In this document: positions 16,933 to 24,780 of the stretch, piece by piece
Layout: each line of letters starts with the position of its first letter
Numbering within the stretch: position 1 is the first letter of the stretch
Source: Micromonospora sp. WMMD961
GTDB taxonomy: Bacteria; Actinomycetota; Actinomycetes; Mycobacteriales; Micromonosporaceae
Assembly: GCF_029626145.1 (NCBI RefSeq)
Contig: NZ_JARUBJ010000002.1
Span: forward strand, 2,696,501-2,760,500
Length of the DNA: 64,000 bases
Direction of reading: 5' to 3'
The notes under the pieces: model-generated
Database searches by the model: none
Seen by the model: the letters and a program-made list of their open reading frames with translations, nothing else
What the model was told of the DNA's origin: nothing
Made by a program: the position numbers and the translations under genes

Positions 16933-17628
16933 TCACCTGGGGCGGTACTCGACCTCGGGGCGGCCGGGGGTGCCGTAGCGGGGTTGGCGAACGGCGCGGT
17001 CGATGGTCACCAGGTACTCCAGGTAGCGGCGGGCGGTCACCCGGGAGATGCCGGTCGCCGCGCTCACCTCGGTCGCCGACAGTCCCACCTGGGTGCCGGT
17101 CCCGTCGCTGAGGGCGGCGCGTACCCGATTGAGGGTCTGCGCGTCCAGCCCCTTGGGCAGGCTGTGCCCGGCGGTGCCGCGCAGGGTGGCGAACATCCGG
17201 TCGACGTCGTGCTGGGCGGTCACCTCGCCGGCGGCGAGCGCCTGCGCGCGGTAGTCCGCGTACCGCTCCAGCTTGTCGCGGAACGCGGCGAACGTGAACG
17301 GTTTGAGCAGGTAGTGGGTCACCCCGAGGGACACCGCGGTGCGCACCACCGCCAGGTCCCGCGCGGAGGTCACCGCGAGCACGTCGACGCTGCTGCCGGC
17401 CGCGCGCAGCGCCCGGCAGACGTCCAGGCCGTGCAGGTCGGGCAGCCGAAAATCCAGGAGCACGAGGTCCACGTCGCCGCCGCCGCCCGCGCGCAGCGCC
17501 GCCATCGCCGCCCGCGCGGTGTGCGCCACGCCGACCACCACGAAACCGGGAACCCGTTCGGTGTACGCGCTGTGCGCCTCGGCCAGCAGCGGTTCGTCCT
17601 CGACGACCAGCACCCGGATGTCGGTCAT
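16933..17628 (-). CDS. CitB/DcuR-type response regulator
   Basis: A 231-residue regulator. The receiver occupies residues 1-120, with acidic pocket VVEDEP, phosphoacceptor Asp59 in LVLLDFRLPD, and Lys in YLLKPF. A C-terminal HTH (GLSATEVSAATGISRVTARRYLEYL, about 180-205) is typical of the CitB/DpiA/DcuR branch. It overlaps the kinase by 4 bp. With the divergent dicarboxylate symporter the arrangement matches C4-dicarboxylate or citrate sensing. Control of the symporter is inferred. Confidence 0.9.
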   Translation of the reverse strand: MTDIRVLVVEDEPLLAEAHSAYTERVPGFVVVGVAHTARAAMAALRAGGGGDVDLVLLDFRLPDLHGLDVCRALRAAGSSVDVLAVTSARDLAVVRTAVSLGVTHYLLKPFTFAAFRDKLERYADYRAQALAAGEVTAQHDVDRMFATLRGTAGHSLPKGLDAQTLNRVRAALSDGTGTQVGLSATEVSAATGISRVTARRYLEYLVTIDRAVRQPRYGTPGRPEVEYRPR

Positions 17629-19205
17629 GACCGCCCGCCCGGCAGCCGGACGGTGAACAGGCTGCCGCCTTCGTCCGAGCTGGTCACCTCGGCGTTACCG
17701 CCGTGCCGGCGGACCACCTGCCCGACCAGGGCCAGGCCGAGGCCCCGCCCGGTGCTCTTGGTGGACCAGCCTCGCCGGAACGCGTCCGCCACCCGCTCCG
17801 GGGCCAGCCCGGGACCGCTGTCGCCGACCCGGATCACCAGTTCGCCGTCGACAGTGCCGACGAAGACGCGCACCCGCCGGGGCGCAGGTGTGCCGGCCAC
17901 CGCCTCCAGGGCGTTGTCGACCAGGTTGCCGACCACGGTGAGCAGGTCGCCGGTGGGCAGCGGGCTGTCGTCGAGGCGGCAGTCCGGCTCGACGACGAGG
18001 TCGACTCCGCGCTCGCCGGCCTGCGCGGACTTGCCCAGCAGCAGCGCGGCGAGCGCCGGCTCGGTCACCGCGCCGACCACCCGGTCGGTGAGTTGCTGGG
18101 CGAGGGCCAGGTCCCGGGTGCCGAGCCGGACGGCCTCGTCGGCGCGGCCCAGCTCCACCAGGGTCAGCACTGTGTGCAGCCGGTTGGCCGACTCGTGGGT
18201 CTGCGCCTGCAACGCCTCCGTCAACGCGCGCACCGAGTCCAGCTCACTGGCCAGGGTGCGCAGCTCGGTCTGGTCGCGCAGGGTCAGCACGGTGCCGAGC
18301 ACCGCGCCCTCGAAGCGGGCGGGCCGCTGGTTGGCGACGAGCACCCGGTCACCGGCGAGGATCGGCTCGTCGCGGGCGTCGCGCCCGGATCCGAGCAACT
18401 CGGCCACCGCCGGCGGCAGGTCGATCCCGGCGACCGGCTGGTCGATCACCGAAGCGTCGGCGTCCAGACCCAGCAGGCGGCGACCCTCGTCGTTGACCAG
18501 CGCCACCCGCCGGTCGGTGGTCAGCACCACGAGACCCTCGCGGACCGAGTGCAGAACCGCGTCGTAGTACTCGTACATCCGGGTCATCTGCGCCGGGCCC
18601 AGACCGTGGGTCTGCCGCCGAAGCCGGCGACTGAGCAGCCAGGAGCCGGTCGCGGCGAGCGCCAGAGCCGGTGCGGCGACACCGAACAGCACCGGCAACT
18701 GGCGCAGCAGCTTACGGTCGATCGCCCGGGTGGTGATGCCCACCGAGACCAGGCCGACGATGCGCCGCTGCTCGTCGTACACCGGAACCACAGCGCGCAC
18801 CGACTCGCCCAGCGTGCCGACGTTCGTGGTGGTGAACGGGCGGCCGGCCAGGGCGGGCCCGATGTCGCCGACGAACGGCTCACCGATCCGCTGCGGGGTG
18901 GGGTGCGAGAAACGGGTGCGGTCCGGGGCCATCACCACCACGAAGTCGGTGCCCGTCGCCGACCGGGTCGATTCGGCGTACGGCTGGAGGATGCTCGCCG
19001 GGTCGGCGGTGGTGAGGGCCGCGCGGACGTCGGGGGAGCGGGCCACGGTCTGCGCCACCGCGAGCACCTCCTCCTGGGCGGCCTGGCGGGAGTCGCTGCG
19101 GGCCAGCCAGACGGCGCCCGCCGCCCCGGCCAGCACGAGCAGCGTCACCACCACCGCCTGGAGGGCGAAGAGTTGCCCCGCGATGCTCCACTGGCGTCGG
19201 GCCAC
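17625..19205 (-). CDS. CitA/DcuS-like sensor histidine kinase
   Basis: About 526 residues. TM1 near residues 10-32 and TM2 near 165-185 bracket an extracytoplasmic PAS-like (Cache) domain with the motif FSHPTPQRIGEPF, characteristic of the citrate/C4-dicarboxylate sensors. A cytoplasmic PAS, a SpoOB-like dimerisation helix (ALQAQTHESANRLH) and an HATPase with NLVDNALEA and GRGLGLALV follow. The GTG at 19205 is chosen because AGGAGG lies about eight bases upstream; an in-frame TTG at 19274 lacks support. Divergent from the symporter. Confidence 0.88.
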   Translation of the reverse strand: MARRQWSIAGQLFALQAVVVTLLVLAGAAGAVWLARSDSRQAAQEEVLAVAQTVARSPDVRAALTTADPASILQPYAESTRSATGTDFVVVMAPDRTRFSHPTPQRIGEPFVGDIGPALAGRPFTTTNVGTLGESVRAVVPVYDEQRRIVGLVSVGITTRAIDRKLLRQLPVLFGVAAPALALAATGSWLLSRRLRRQTHGLGPAQMTRMYEYYDAVLHSVREGLVVLTTDRRVALVNDEGRRLLGLDADASVIDQPVAGIDLPPAVAELLGSGRDARDEPILAGDRVLVANQRPARFEGAVLGTVLTLRDQTELRTLASELDSVRALTEALQAQTHESANRLHTVLTLVELGRADEAVRLGTRDLALAQQLTDRVVGAVTEPALAALLLGKSAQAGERGVDLVVEPDCRLDDSPLPTGDLLTVVGNLVDNALEAVAGTPAPRRVRVFVGTVDGELVIRVGDSGPGLAPERVADAFRRGWSTKSTGRGLGLALVGQVVRRHGGNAEVTSSDEGGSLFTVRLPGGRS

Positions 19206-19302
19206 CCTCCACCACCTCCTCGTGCTCCGCTGTTGTTGCTGTCGCGGTGAACAGAATGACCGCAAGGCTGTCAACGGGTGAGAGGCACTTCACATTGTTG
19301 AC

Positions 19303-20685
19303 ATGGACACCGAATCCACCACCTCAGCGGCGCCTCCGGTCCGCCGGGACCGTACCCGTTACCTCTACCTGGCCGTCATCGTGGCCGTGCTCGCCGGCAT
19401 CATGGTCGGCCTGGTCGCTCCCGATTTCGGCAAGGAACTCAAGCCGATCGGCACCGGCTTCGTCAACCTGATCAAGATGATGATCAGCCCGGTCATCTTC
19501 TGCACCATCGTGCTCGGCGTCGGCTCGGTGCGGCAGGCCGCGAAGGTCGGCAAGGTGGGCGGTCTCGCCCTCGGCTACTTCCTCACCATGTCGACGGTCG
19601 CGCTCGCCATCGGCCTGGTGGTCGGCAACCTCATCCATCCCGGCTCCGGCCTGGACCTCGGCCAGGACCTCGCCGGCGCGGGCAAGGCCACCGCCGGCGA
19701 CGAGGCCGGCGGGACGGCGGACTTCCTGCTCGGGGTCATCCCGACCACCCTGCTCTCCGCGCTCACCGAGGGCGAGGTGCTCCAGACGCTGCTGGTGGCC
19801 TTGCTGGTCGGCTTCGCCGTGCAGGCCATGGGTCGACGCGGTGAGCCGGTGCTCGGCGCGATCGCCGCCATCCAGCGGGTCGTGTTCAAGGTGCTCGCCA
19901 TGATCATGTGGCTGGCGCCGGTGGGCGCGTTCGGGGCCATGGCCGCCGTGGTCGGCGCCACCGGCCTGGACGCGCTCAAGAGCCTCGCCCAGATCATGCT
20001 CGGCTTCTACGCGACCTGCCTGATCTTCGTGTTGGTGGTCCTGGGCGCGCTGCTCTGGTTCGTGGCCCGGATCTCGATCTTCTCGCTGCTGCGTTACCTG
20101 GGCCGGGAGTTCCTGCTGATCCTGTCGACCTCGTCGTCGGAGTCGGCGTTGCCGCGGCTGATCGCGAAGATGGAGCACTTCGGGGTCAGCAAGCCGGTCG
20201 TCGGCATCACCGTGCCGACCGGGTACTCCTTCAACCTGGACGGCACGGCGATCTACCTGACGATGGCGTCGCTGTTCATCGCCGACGCGCTGGGCAAGCC
20301 GCTCTCGATCGGCGAGCAGATCTCGCTGCTGCTGTTCATGATCATCGCCTCGAAGGGTGCCGCCGGGGTCACCGGCGCCGGTCTGGCCACGCTGGCCGGT
20401 GGACTTCAGTCGCACCGGCCGGACCTCGTCGACGGGGTCGGTCTGATCGTCGGCATCGACCGGTTCATGTCCGAGGCCCGGGCGTTGACCAACTTCGCCG
20501 GTAACGCCGTGGCAACCGTGCTGGTGGGGACGTGGACCGGGGAGTTCGACCGCAACCGGGCCGCCGAGGTGCTGCGCGGCGACGACCCGTTCGACGAGGC
20601 CACGATGCTCGACGAGCACGACGACTCGGACGAGGACGAGACGGCACCACGGCGGTCCCCCGAGGAGGCTGGCGTCCCGGCCTGA
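19303..20685 (+). CDS. dctA: Dicarboxylate:cation symporter
   Basis: A 460-residue member of the DAACS family (DctA/GltP). Hydrophobic segments span residues 15-420. Diagnostic sequences are the serine-rich re-entrant loop TSSSESALPRL (about 269-279), GYSFNLDGTAIY (about 308-319) and the cation-site motif GVTGAG. It would import succinate, fumarate, malate or similar acids with H+ or Na+. A 97-bp gap separates it from the divergent sensor kinase gene, whose regulator probably activates it. The ribosome site is weak. The last 45 residues are an acidic tail. Confidence 0.9.
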   Translation: MDTESTTSAAPPVRRDRTRYLYLAVIVAVLAGIMVGLVAPDFGKELKPIGTGFVNLIKMMISPVIFCTIVLGVGSVRQAAKVGKVGGLALGYFLTMSTVALAIGLVVGNLIHPGSGLDLGQDLAGAGKATAGDEAGGTADFLLGVIPTTLLSALTEGEVLQTLLVALLVGFAVQAMGRRGEPVLGAIAAIQRVVFKVLAMIMWLAPVGAFGAMAAVVGATGLDALKSLAQIMLGFYATCLIFVLVVLGALLWFVARISIFSLLRYLGREFLLILSTSSSESALPRLIAKMEHFGVSKPVVGITVPTGYSFNLDGTAIYLTMASLFIADALGKPLSIGEQISLLLFMIIASKGAAGVTGAGLATLAGGLQSHRPDLVDGVGLIVGIDRFMSEARALTNFAGNAVATVLVGTWTGEFDRNRAAEVLRGDDPFDEATMLDEHDDSDEDETAPRRSPEEAGVPA

Positions 20686-20747
20686 CATCGTCCGGGTGCC
20701 CCCGGCGGTGACCGTCGGTCACCTCCGAGGAGGCGGATGCGACAGGA

Positions 20748-20813
20748 AGCGGTATACCGCAGAGTCACAGTTGTGACTCTGCGGTATACCGCTCACCAGC
20801 ACACCTGGTGAGC
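20748..20813. terminator. Two overlapping hairpins, bidirectional terminator
   Basis: Perfect 22-base arms (20748-20769 and 20772-20793) flank a central GT. A second nine-base hairpin (20791-20799 and 20805-20813) overlaps its end, so the two compete. It lies between the convergent dctA and AraC genes and may also be a repeat-family member. Confidence 0.65.
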
Positions 20814-20881
20814 CGGCCGAAGCGGATGGCTGGCGCCCTTCGCGTCGCGCGCGGCCCGTCCTGAGTCAGCGCCGTCTCGGT

Positions 20882-21868
20882 CTACGGGTGGGCACGCGGG
20901 GCGTTGCGGAACGCTTGGGGAGACATCCCGAACGTCGCCGCGAAGACCCTGCTGAAGTGGGCCTGGGAGCGGAAACCCCAGCGGGCGGCGATGCTGTTGA
21001 TGGGCCGCGCCCGCTGCAGGGGATCGCGCAGGTCCCGTGCGCACCGATCCAGGCGCTTCCTGCGGATGATCTCGGCGACCGTCTGGTCCTCGGCCTCGAA
21101 CGCGCGGTGCAGGCTCCGGAGGGAGACGTGGTGCGCGGCGGCGACGGCGCCCGGCGACAGGTCCGGGTCGCCGAGGTGCTCGTCGATGAACGCCTTGACC
21201 AGCATGCGAAGGTTGTGCCCGCGTACCTCGGTCGGTAGTGCGTCGGTGAGGTCCAACTGCTGGGCGACCATCGCGGCGATCAGGTCCCGTACGACGGTGC
21301 TCAGGACCGGGGTGTCGCTCTCCTGGTACTGCTCGGGATGGGTCATCACCTGGTGGACGAACTGGCTGAGCAGCACGCCGATTCCCTCGGTGGCGGAGAT
21401 GTTCGTGCCGAGCAGTCCCGAGATCTTGTTGGGGTGCACGGGCAGCAGGCCATGCGGGACGAGGATCGTCCGCGTGGTCAACAGCCCGTCGTGCGGCGAC
21501 CGCCCCTGATGCGACGACTGATGCGGTCGCGACGTGTCGACGAAGGCGAAGTGCCCCGGGGTGAAGTGGTTCGCCCGCCGCTCCTGCTCCACCCCACCGT
21601 GCCCGGACAGCGGGAGTGCGAACTGGTACATCTCAGGATCACTGCGGCGGATGAAGGTGCCGGTCCGCTGCATTTCGAGGGACGGGTACCGCCAGGCCGA
21701 CAGCACGACCTCGCCCAGGCTGATGACCTCGGCCCGGGCCTGGAAGTCCGCCGCGTGGGCACTGTGGATGCGCATCGGCACCGACTCCCGTGCCACCAGA
21801 TCGTGCCAGAACCCGAACCGCTCACCCGCGGGCACTACGGCGGTGTCCGCCGAGCCTACGGTAAGCAC
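20882..21868 (-). CDS. AraC-family transcriptional regulator
   Basis: A 328-residue regulator with an N-terminal AraC-binding-like domain (about 15-200, with YQFALPLSGHGGVEQ) and a C-terminal double HTH (about 215-320) ending SIAARWGFRSQAHFSRVFAATFGMSPQAFR, the AraC signature. The start is GTG. The SLATT-like gene lies upstream on the same strand with a 144-bp gap, so the two might be co-transcribed. Targets unknown. Confidence 0.9.
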   Translation of the reverse strand: MLTVGSADTAVVPAGERFGFWHDLVARESVPMRIHSAHAADFQARAEVISLGEVVLSAWRYPSLEMQRTGTFIRRSDPEMYQFALPLSGHGGVEQERRANHFTPGHFAFVDTSRPHQSSHQGRSPHDGLLTTRTILVPHGLLPVHPNKISGLLGTNISATEGIGVLLSQFVHQVMTHPEQYQESDTPVLSTVVRDLIAAMVAQQLDLTDALPTEVRGHNLRMLVKAFIDEHLGDPDLSPGAVAAAHHVSLRSLHRAFEAEDQTVAEIIRRKRLDRCARDLRDPLQRARPINSIAARWGFRSQAHFSRVFAATFGMSPQAFRNAPRAHP

Positions 21869-22012
21869 GGGCTACCTCGATTCTTGTCGCTGTCATGACG
21901 GGGCCACGGTGGCACCACCGCATGAGCTTACAAGATCATCTGGGTGCCGGCTTCGGTCCGCCCTGGCAGCGCCACCGGGGCCAGCCAGCGTGTCCCTGTG
22001 CCGGCCCGCCCG

Positions 22013-22885
22013 TCAGCGTCGGCGTGCCCGCCACATCGTGTGCTCCCGGGAGATCGCCGTCTCCGTGTCACTCACGAACTGCGACAGCTCAGCCTCCGAG
22101 CTGACCCGGGTGGCGAGCGACCCCATGGCGGCAAGTTCCTGGCTGGCCAGCGCGTAGGCGGTCGCCACCGCACCGTGTTGCCGCGTCTGCGTCCACGCCG
22201 CACCCGCCGCGACCGCTGCGGCGGCTACTCCCAGCAGGTCTATCTCGGTCAGCCCGGCGACCCTTGCGATGGCCAGGGTCAACCCCACGATCTCCAGTAC
22301 GAGCATGCTGACCGACCAACGGTTGGCCCGCGCGCGGTTCGACAACGAGCGCTCGGCGTACCAGACCCGCTGGCCCTCCAGGCGGCCGGTCAGATAAGCC
22401 CTTCGGCGGTCCTCGATCGGGGCGGCGCGAAGTGCCCGCATTCCTTCCGTGATCTGCTGACCCGTCACGGCGGGGGCCGCCAGTCCGGCGGCTGCCATGT
22501 CCTTGGTCAGGCCCAGTAGGAGGCCGGTGAATTCCGCGAAACATTCCGAATCGCTTCGCGATCGGGGAAAGGGGTGTGCAGCTATGGCGAATCGCCACGT
22601 CAAGGACTTGGTGGACTCCGAGAGGGCCCTTCCGACATACCACCGTTCGCTGGGGCGGTTGGTGAGCAGAAAGACCTCGACGATCGAGGTGGCCGCGAAG
22701 GCGCCGGCGGCAACCGCCGGACCCAGGACGAAGCCGTCGAGCTTCCAGGTGGCGACCCCCGCGAGCGCGGCCAGCAGGAGCAGGGACAGTCGCAGCGCGA
22801 TCAGGGTCGCGTAGACGCGTTGGCCACGTTGCGACTCGTGGGACACGGCCCGCTGGAACGGCGGAAAGTCCTCGGCGTTCAGCAT
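22013..22885 (-). CDS. SLATT/DUF4231-like two-TM-pair membrane protein
   Basis: A 290-residue protein with two hydrophobic pairs, at about residues 30-72 and 190-235, separated by a charged helical region. The opening FPPFQRAVSHESQRGQRVY followed by a TM hairpin is the pattern of actinobacterial DUF4231/SLATT proteins, membrane effectors usually tied to nucleotide-signalling or TIR modules in biological conflict. No such partner is seen here. The ATG at 22885 has GAGAGG nine bases upstream. An AraC gene follows on the same strand. Function unknown; pore formation is only a family-level hypothesis. Confidence 0.65.
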   Translation of the reverse strand: MLNAEDFPPFQRAVSHESQRGQRVYATLIALRLSLLLLAALAGVATWKLDGFVLGPAVAAGAFAATSIVEVFLLTNRPSERWYVGRALSESTKSLTWRFAIAAHPFPRSRSDSECFAEFTGLLLGLTKDMAAAGLAAPAVTGQQITEGMRALRAAPIEDRRRAYLTGRLEGQRVWYAERSLSNRARANRWSVSMLVLEIVGLTLAIARVAGLTEIDLLGVAAAAVAAGAAWTQTRQHGAVATAYALASQELAAMGSLATRVSSEAELSQFVSDTETAISREHTMWRARRR

Positions 22886-23258
22886 GTCGTCGACCTCTCG
22901 GCAGGATGGGCACGGTGCCGGCGAGCTAGTCGGTACGCAGCATGTAGACAGTAGACGGTGGTGTCCACCGGGCGGCCCTCGAATCGGGCCCGGACCGCCG
23001 GCGTCGAGGTCGAGGTCGAGCCGGGCCCGCCGGCTGTCCGGCACGGTCCGTTCGATGGGTGAGTGCCTGGATATGTCGCCGGCCACTGGACTGCGGACGG
23101 GCCTGCCGTCCTCCTGGCCCGGTCGCAGATCTGGCAGTGCACCGGCGACGCCAACCAGAACTGGCGGGCCGACCGGGAGCGCTGAGCGCTGACGGCGGGC
23201 GCTCGGATGGTTACGGTCGTGGATGCCCTGGTTCCCGGACCGTCCGAGGAGTGATCGC
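22886..23258. other. Intergenic region, divergent promoters
   Basis: 373 bp between the SLATT-like gene and the FAD monooxygenase gene. It holds a small hairpin (CGGTGG-TGT-CCACCG, 22956-22970) beside a direct repeat of GTAGAC at 22944-22949 and 22951-22956, and TACTGT on the minus strand (22948-22953) as a possible -10. I see no credible gene in it. Confidence 0.4.
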
Positions 23259-24671
23259 ATGTCCCCCTCTCCGTCCCGGCTGTTCTCGCAGATAGCGACT
23301 GCCGAACGACCGGCCGAGACACGTGTGGTCATGCGACGTGCGGTGGTGCTCGGCGGCAGCATCGCCGGGCTGATGGCCGCCCGGGTGTTGAGCGACCACG
23401 CCGAGGAAGTGCTGATCATCGAACGGGACCCGTCCGACGTCGATGCCGGGCCTCGGCCGGGGGTGCCGCAGGGCAGTCAGGTGCACGCGCTGCTGCCCGC
23501 CGGGCAGGTCCAGCTGGAACGCTGGTTTCCCGGCATCGCCGACGAGGCGCTCGCGCTCGGTGCCCCTCCACCGCCGAGCGACCAGGGCACAGCGAAGGTC
23601 TTCGTCAACGGCGTGCTCGGGCTGCCGCCGGCGGCGACCGGCACCGGGCCGGCGCTGATCACCACCCGTCCGTTCCTGGAGGCGTTGGTCCGGCGGCGGA
23701 CCCTCGCCGTGGACAACATCCGCATGGTGTACGGCCGGGCGGAGGGCCTGCTCTTCGACGAACGGCGCGTCACCGCCGCGCGGTACGTACCCGAGGGCGG
23801 CGGCGAGGCGGTCGTCGCACCGGCGGACCTGGTGGTCGACGCGATGGGACGGTCCAGCCGGCTCGGTGACTGGCTGGCCGGGCACGGGTGGCCCCGCCCG
23901 CCGATGCAACGGATGCCGATCAAACTGAACTACGCGACGGCGCTGTACCGGCGTGACGAGAAGGTCAGCGACGCGTGGGTCGCGGTCTTCCACACCATGG
24001 CCGGTAAGGGGCGTACCGCCCGGATCGGCGGGATCAACTCGGTCGAGGGAGACCGCTGGATCATGCTGGTGGCCGGTTACGACGAGGACCGGCCCAGCCG
24101 CGACGTCGCGGACTTCACCGCACGCTGCCGGGAGCACTACCCGCAGATGTTCGGCGACATCGCCGAGCACGGGGAGATGCTGGGCGGGGTGGTCACGTAC
24201 CACCAGGCGGACAGCCGACGCCGCGACTTCCACAAGCTCGACCGGCTGCCGGCCGGGTTGGTCGCGGCCGGCGACGCGGTCGCGTCCTTCAACCCGGTGT
24301 ACGGCCAGGGCATGACCTCCGCGACGCTGCACGCCTCCTGCCTGTCGGCGTACCTGCGGTCCGGCCCGAAGCCGCACGACGAGCCGGCGCGGGCGTACTT
24401 CGACCAGGTCCGGGTGGTCGTCGACGCCGCCTGGCAAGTCTCCACCACCGCCGACATCGAGCTTCCGCACGTCGACGGGCCGTACCCGCCGGGGTACCGG
24501 GTCACCAAGTGGTTCGGTGACCTGCTCTTCCGGGCCTCGCTGACCGATCCGGTGCTCAACGCCCGGCTGGGTCGGGTCACCACCATGCTCGACCATCCGG
24601 CGACCCTTGGCCGCCCCGGCACCCTGCTCCGTGCGCTCCGGCTCGGACTGCTCCGCAGCGTTCGACGCTGA
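23259..24671 (+). CDS. FAD-dependent monooxygenase/oxidoreductase
   Basis: About 470 residues. The FAD-binding Rossmann motif VVLGGSIAGLMAARVL lies near residues 27-42, with Glu/Arg of IERDP ending the second strand. The second FAD motif is AAGDAVASFNPVYGQGM at about 343-359, typical of class A flavoprotein hydroxylases. The ATG at 23259 is chosen because GAGGAG lies eight bases upstream; ATG at 23331 would lose a 24-residue leader. Substrate unknown; isolated from any biosynthetic cluster. Confidence 0.82.
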   Translation: MSPSPSRLFSQIATAERPAETRVVMRRAVVLGGSIAGLMAARVLSDHAEEVLIIERDPSDVDAGPRPGVPQGSQVHALLPAGQVQLERWFPGIADEALALGAPPPPSDQGTAKVFVNGVLGLPPAATGTGPALITTRPFLEALVRRRTLAVDNIRMVYGRAEGLLFDERRVTAARYVPEGGGEAVVAPADLVVDAMGRSSRLGDWLAGHGWPRPPMQRMPIKLNYATALYRRDEKVSDAWVAVFHTMAGKGRTARIGGINSVEGDRWIMLVAGYDEDRPSRDVADFTARCREHYPQMFGDIAEHGEMLGGVVTYHQADSRRRDFHKLDRLPAGLVAAGDAVASFNPVYGQGMTSATLHASCLSAYLRSGPKPHDEPARAYFDQVRVVVDAAWQVSTTADIELPHVDGPYPPGYRVTKWFGDLLFRASLTDPVLNARLGRVTTMLDHPATLGRPGTLLRALRLGLLRSVRR

Positions 24672-24780
24672 CTCGTCGGCTCCCGGCGTCGATTCGTCGC
24701 GAAACCCGGCGTTCCCGGCAGGCTCCGGGGAGAATCGGTGGCCGGGGGAGGGCTGTCGCGACGGACCCGGGGGAGCAGGC

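Noticed and set aside
22886..23419. Upstream extension of the SLATT-like frame
   Set aside because: The extension is low-complexity Arg/Pro/Ser and lies over the opposite-strand monooxygenase start; ATG at 22885 has a good ribosome site.
23211..24596. 461-codon minus-strand frame opposite the FAD monooxygenase
   Set aside because: The plus strand shows both FAD motifs; the minus frame has none.
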